From Syntrophorhabdus sp. PtaB.Bin184 (GTDB lineage: Bacteria; Desulfobacterota; Syntrophorhabdia; Syntrophorhabdales; Syntrophorhabdaceae), in assembly GCA_002067555.1 (NCBI GenBank), contig MVQQ01000078.1:1-8256 (forward strand): a stretch of 8,256 nt of DNA, read 5' to 3'. Below, piece by piece: positions 7,316 through 8,256 of the stretch. The notes beneath the pieces were generated by a model that was not told the DNA's origin, searched no databases, and saw only the letters and a list, made by a program, of their open reading frames with translations. The position numbers and the translations under genes are program-made. The stretch's first letter is position 1. Each line of letters starts with the position of its first letter.

Positions 7316-7324
7316 TCCTTCCTT
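7316..7324 (-). promoter_or_regulatory. Ribosome binding site of infB (fixes the start)
   Basis: On the minus strand AAGGAAGGA lies seven bases before ATG 7308, in the 31-base gap between the nusA stop and infB. It decides against the upstream in-frame ATG codons, which lie inside nusA and would add an Arg-rich extension of up to 78 residues with no likeness to IF-2. Confidence 0.8.
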
Positions 7325-7339
7325 GCTCCCCCGAGGCGG

Positions 7340-8256
7340 TCATTCACCGGCTGGCGTGATCGTTTCCTCGTCCGGCTTCGCCTCTGATTCCTGCCGTGCT
7401 TCCTGCACCGGCTCTTCGGCACCTCCTTCTTCTTTCTCGTCGGTCTCTGTAAGCTGCGAGGCCTCTGCGGCATCGGCCTCCCCGGCCCTCTTCGCCTCCT
7501 CGGCCTCGAGCGCCTTCCTGGCCATGATCGCCTTCGCCTCATCGATGATGCGCCTGCAATCCTCCACGGATATGCTGGTTATCTTGTTCATCTCTTCGGG
7601 CGTCAGCTTCGCGATGTCCTTGGGATCACGCAGATACTCGTCGTGGAGGATCCGGGCAAGGATCTCGGACACCTTGAGGTTCTCCACGAGCTCGTCGATG
7701 ATCTTCTTCGATGTCTTCTCGACCTCGGACTCGCTGCTTATGTCGATCTTCCAGCTCGTCAGTTTCGAGGCAAGACGGACGTTCTGCCCTTTCTTGCCGA
7801 TGGCCAGCGAAAGCTGGTCGTCGTTGACGATGATCTCCATCGAATGCTCTTCCTCATTTATATACACCTTCGACACCCTGGCAGGCGCCAGCGTGTTGCA
7901 GACAAACTTCGCGATATCCTTGCTGTAGGGGATGATGTCGATCTTCTCGCCGCGGAGCTCCTGGACGATGCTCTGGACGCGGGACCCCTTGACGCCGACA
8001 CAGGCCCCGATGGGGTCGATGTCGGGGTCTTCGCTGTAGACGGATATCTTGGCACGCTCCCCCGGTTCCCGGGCGGCGCCTATGATCTTGATGATCCCTT
8101 CCTGTATCTCCGGAACCTCGAGCTCGAAGAGCTTCATGAGGAAGCCCGGATGGGTCCTGGACATGAGGATCATGCAGCCCTTCTGTCCCTTTTCGACGTC
8201 GAGGATCAGGCCCTTGACGCGCTCCCTCTGGCGGTACGTCTCGCCCGGTATGGCCT
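7340..8256 (-). CDS. nusA: Transcription termination/antitermination factor NusA (3' part; start outside window)
   Basis: NusA binds RNA polymerase and nascent RNA and modulates pausing, termination and antitermination in the cytoplasm. The frame is open from the window's right edge, so the N-terminal domain and most of the S1 domain are missing; about 304 residues are visible. The end of S1 comes first, then the NusA-typical stretch VPEIQEG and DPIGACVG. KH1 carries GVKG (codons 7996-7985) and KH2 carries AIGKKGQNVRLAS (GKKG, codons 7798-7787). After the KH domains lies one helix-hairpin-helix-like unit (around LTPEEMNKITSISVEDCRRI), then a tail of about 70 residues rich in Glu, Ala and Lys that ends in PAGE before TGA. 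E. coli NusA has two acidic repeats at this end, whereas many bacteria have none. It should be the first gene of this window's operon, usually preceded by rimP. The identity is secure; the tail is low complexity and its role is unknown. Confidence 0.97.
   Translation of the reverse strand, partial: AIPGETYRQRERVKGLILDVEKGQKGCMILMSRTHPGFLMKLFELEVPEIQEGIIKIIGAAREPGERAKISVYSEDPDIDPIGACVGVKGSRVQSIVQELRGEKIDIIPYSKDIAKFVCNTLAPARVSKVYINEEEHSMEIIVNDDQLSLAIGKKGQNVRLASKLTSWKIDISSESEVEKTSKKIIDELVENLKVSEILARILHDEYLRDPKDIAKLTPEEMNKITSISVEDCRRIIDEAKAIMARKALEAEEAKRAGEADAAEASQLTETDEKEEGGAEEPVQEARQESEAKPDEETITPAGE

Noticed and set aside
7309..7542. An N-terminal extension of IF-2 by 78 residues in the same frame.
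   Set aside because: It overlaps the nusA end, is almost all Arg/Pro/Ser of shadow-frame type, and a strong ribosome binding site with the family's N-terminal domain points to ATG 7308.
8171..8173. An ATG that could be taken as the nusA start.
   Set aside because: It lies inside the S1 domain; the frame continues upstream to the window edge with NusA-like sequence, so the true start is outside.
1..8256. Search for an undescribed system: mobile elements, CRISPR repeats, defence genes, tRNA/rRNA genes, attachment sites.
   Set aside because: Every long stretch is explained by a conserved housekeeping gene, the gaps are 60 bases or less, and no repeat arrays or RNA gene signatures were seen by eye.

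Overview
The window is one unbroken run of eight translation and RNA-metabolism genes, all on the minus strand. In transcription order they are: nusA (3' part), infB, a ylxP-type DUF503 gene, rbfA, a DHH/DHHA1 phosphoesterase gene of the NrnA type, truB, rpsO and pnp (5' part). Both end genes run off the window. This is the classic bacterial nusA-infB-rbfA-truB-rpsO-pnp cluster. The version with DUF503 after infB and nrnA before truB is the order I associate with Desulfobacterota (former Deltaproteobacteria). The DNA is GC-rich with strong GC-ending codon preference, which also opens long meaningless frames on the opposite strand. A Desulfobacterota-like, possibly syntrophic or sulfate-reducer-related, host is an inference from gene order and protein style only.

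Layout, right to left: NusA (end of S1, two KH domains, one helix-hairpin-helix-like unit, acidic tail) occupies 8256-7340. A 31-base gap with a strong ribosome binding site leads to IF-2 (7308-4717). DUF503 (4711-4412) follows almost directly and its stop overlaps the rbfA start as ATGA. The rbfA end overlaps the nrnA start by 17 bases. A 60-base gap holding a GC-rich hairpin separates nrnA from truB. rpsO begins 10 bases after truB, with its ribosome binding site overlapping the truB stop codon. pnp begins 18 bases after rpsO and is open to base 1. No rho-independent terminator is seen on the minus strand, so a single transcript is likely.

Functionally the genes join transcription elongation (NusA), translation initiation (IF-2), 30S maturation (RbfA, S15), tRNA modification (TruB) and RNA decay (PNPase for long RNA, NrnA for the short remnants). 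I found no mobile element, CRISPR, tRNA/rRNA, phage or defence gene, and no new system. The points most worth a second look are the altered catalytic loop of TruB and the nrnA-truB hairpin, which resembles a terminator only when read on the plus strand.
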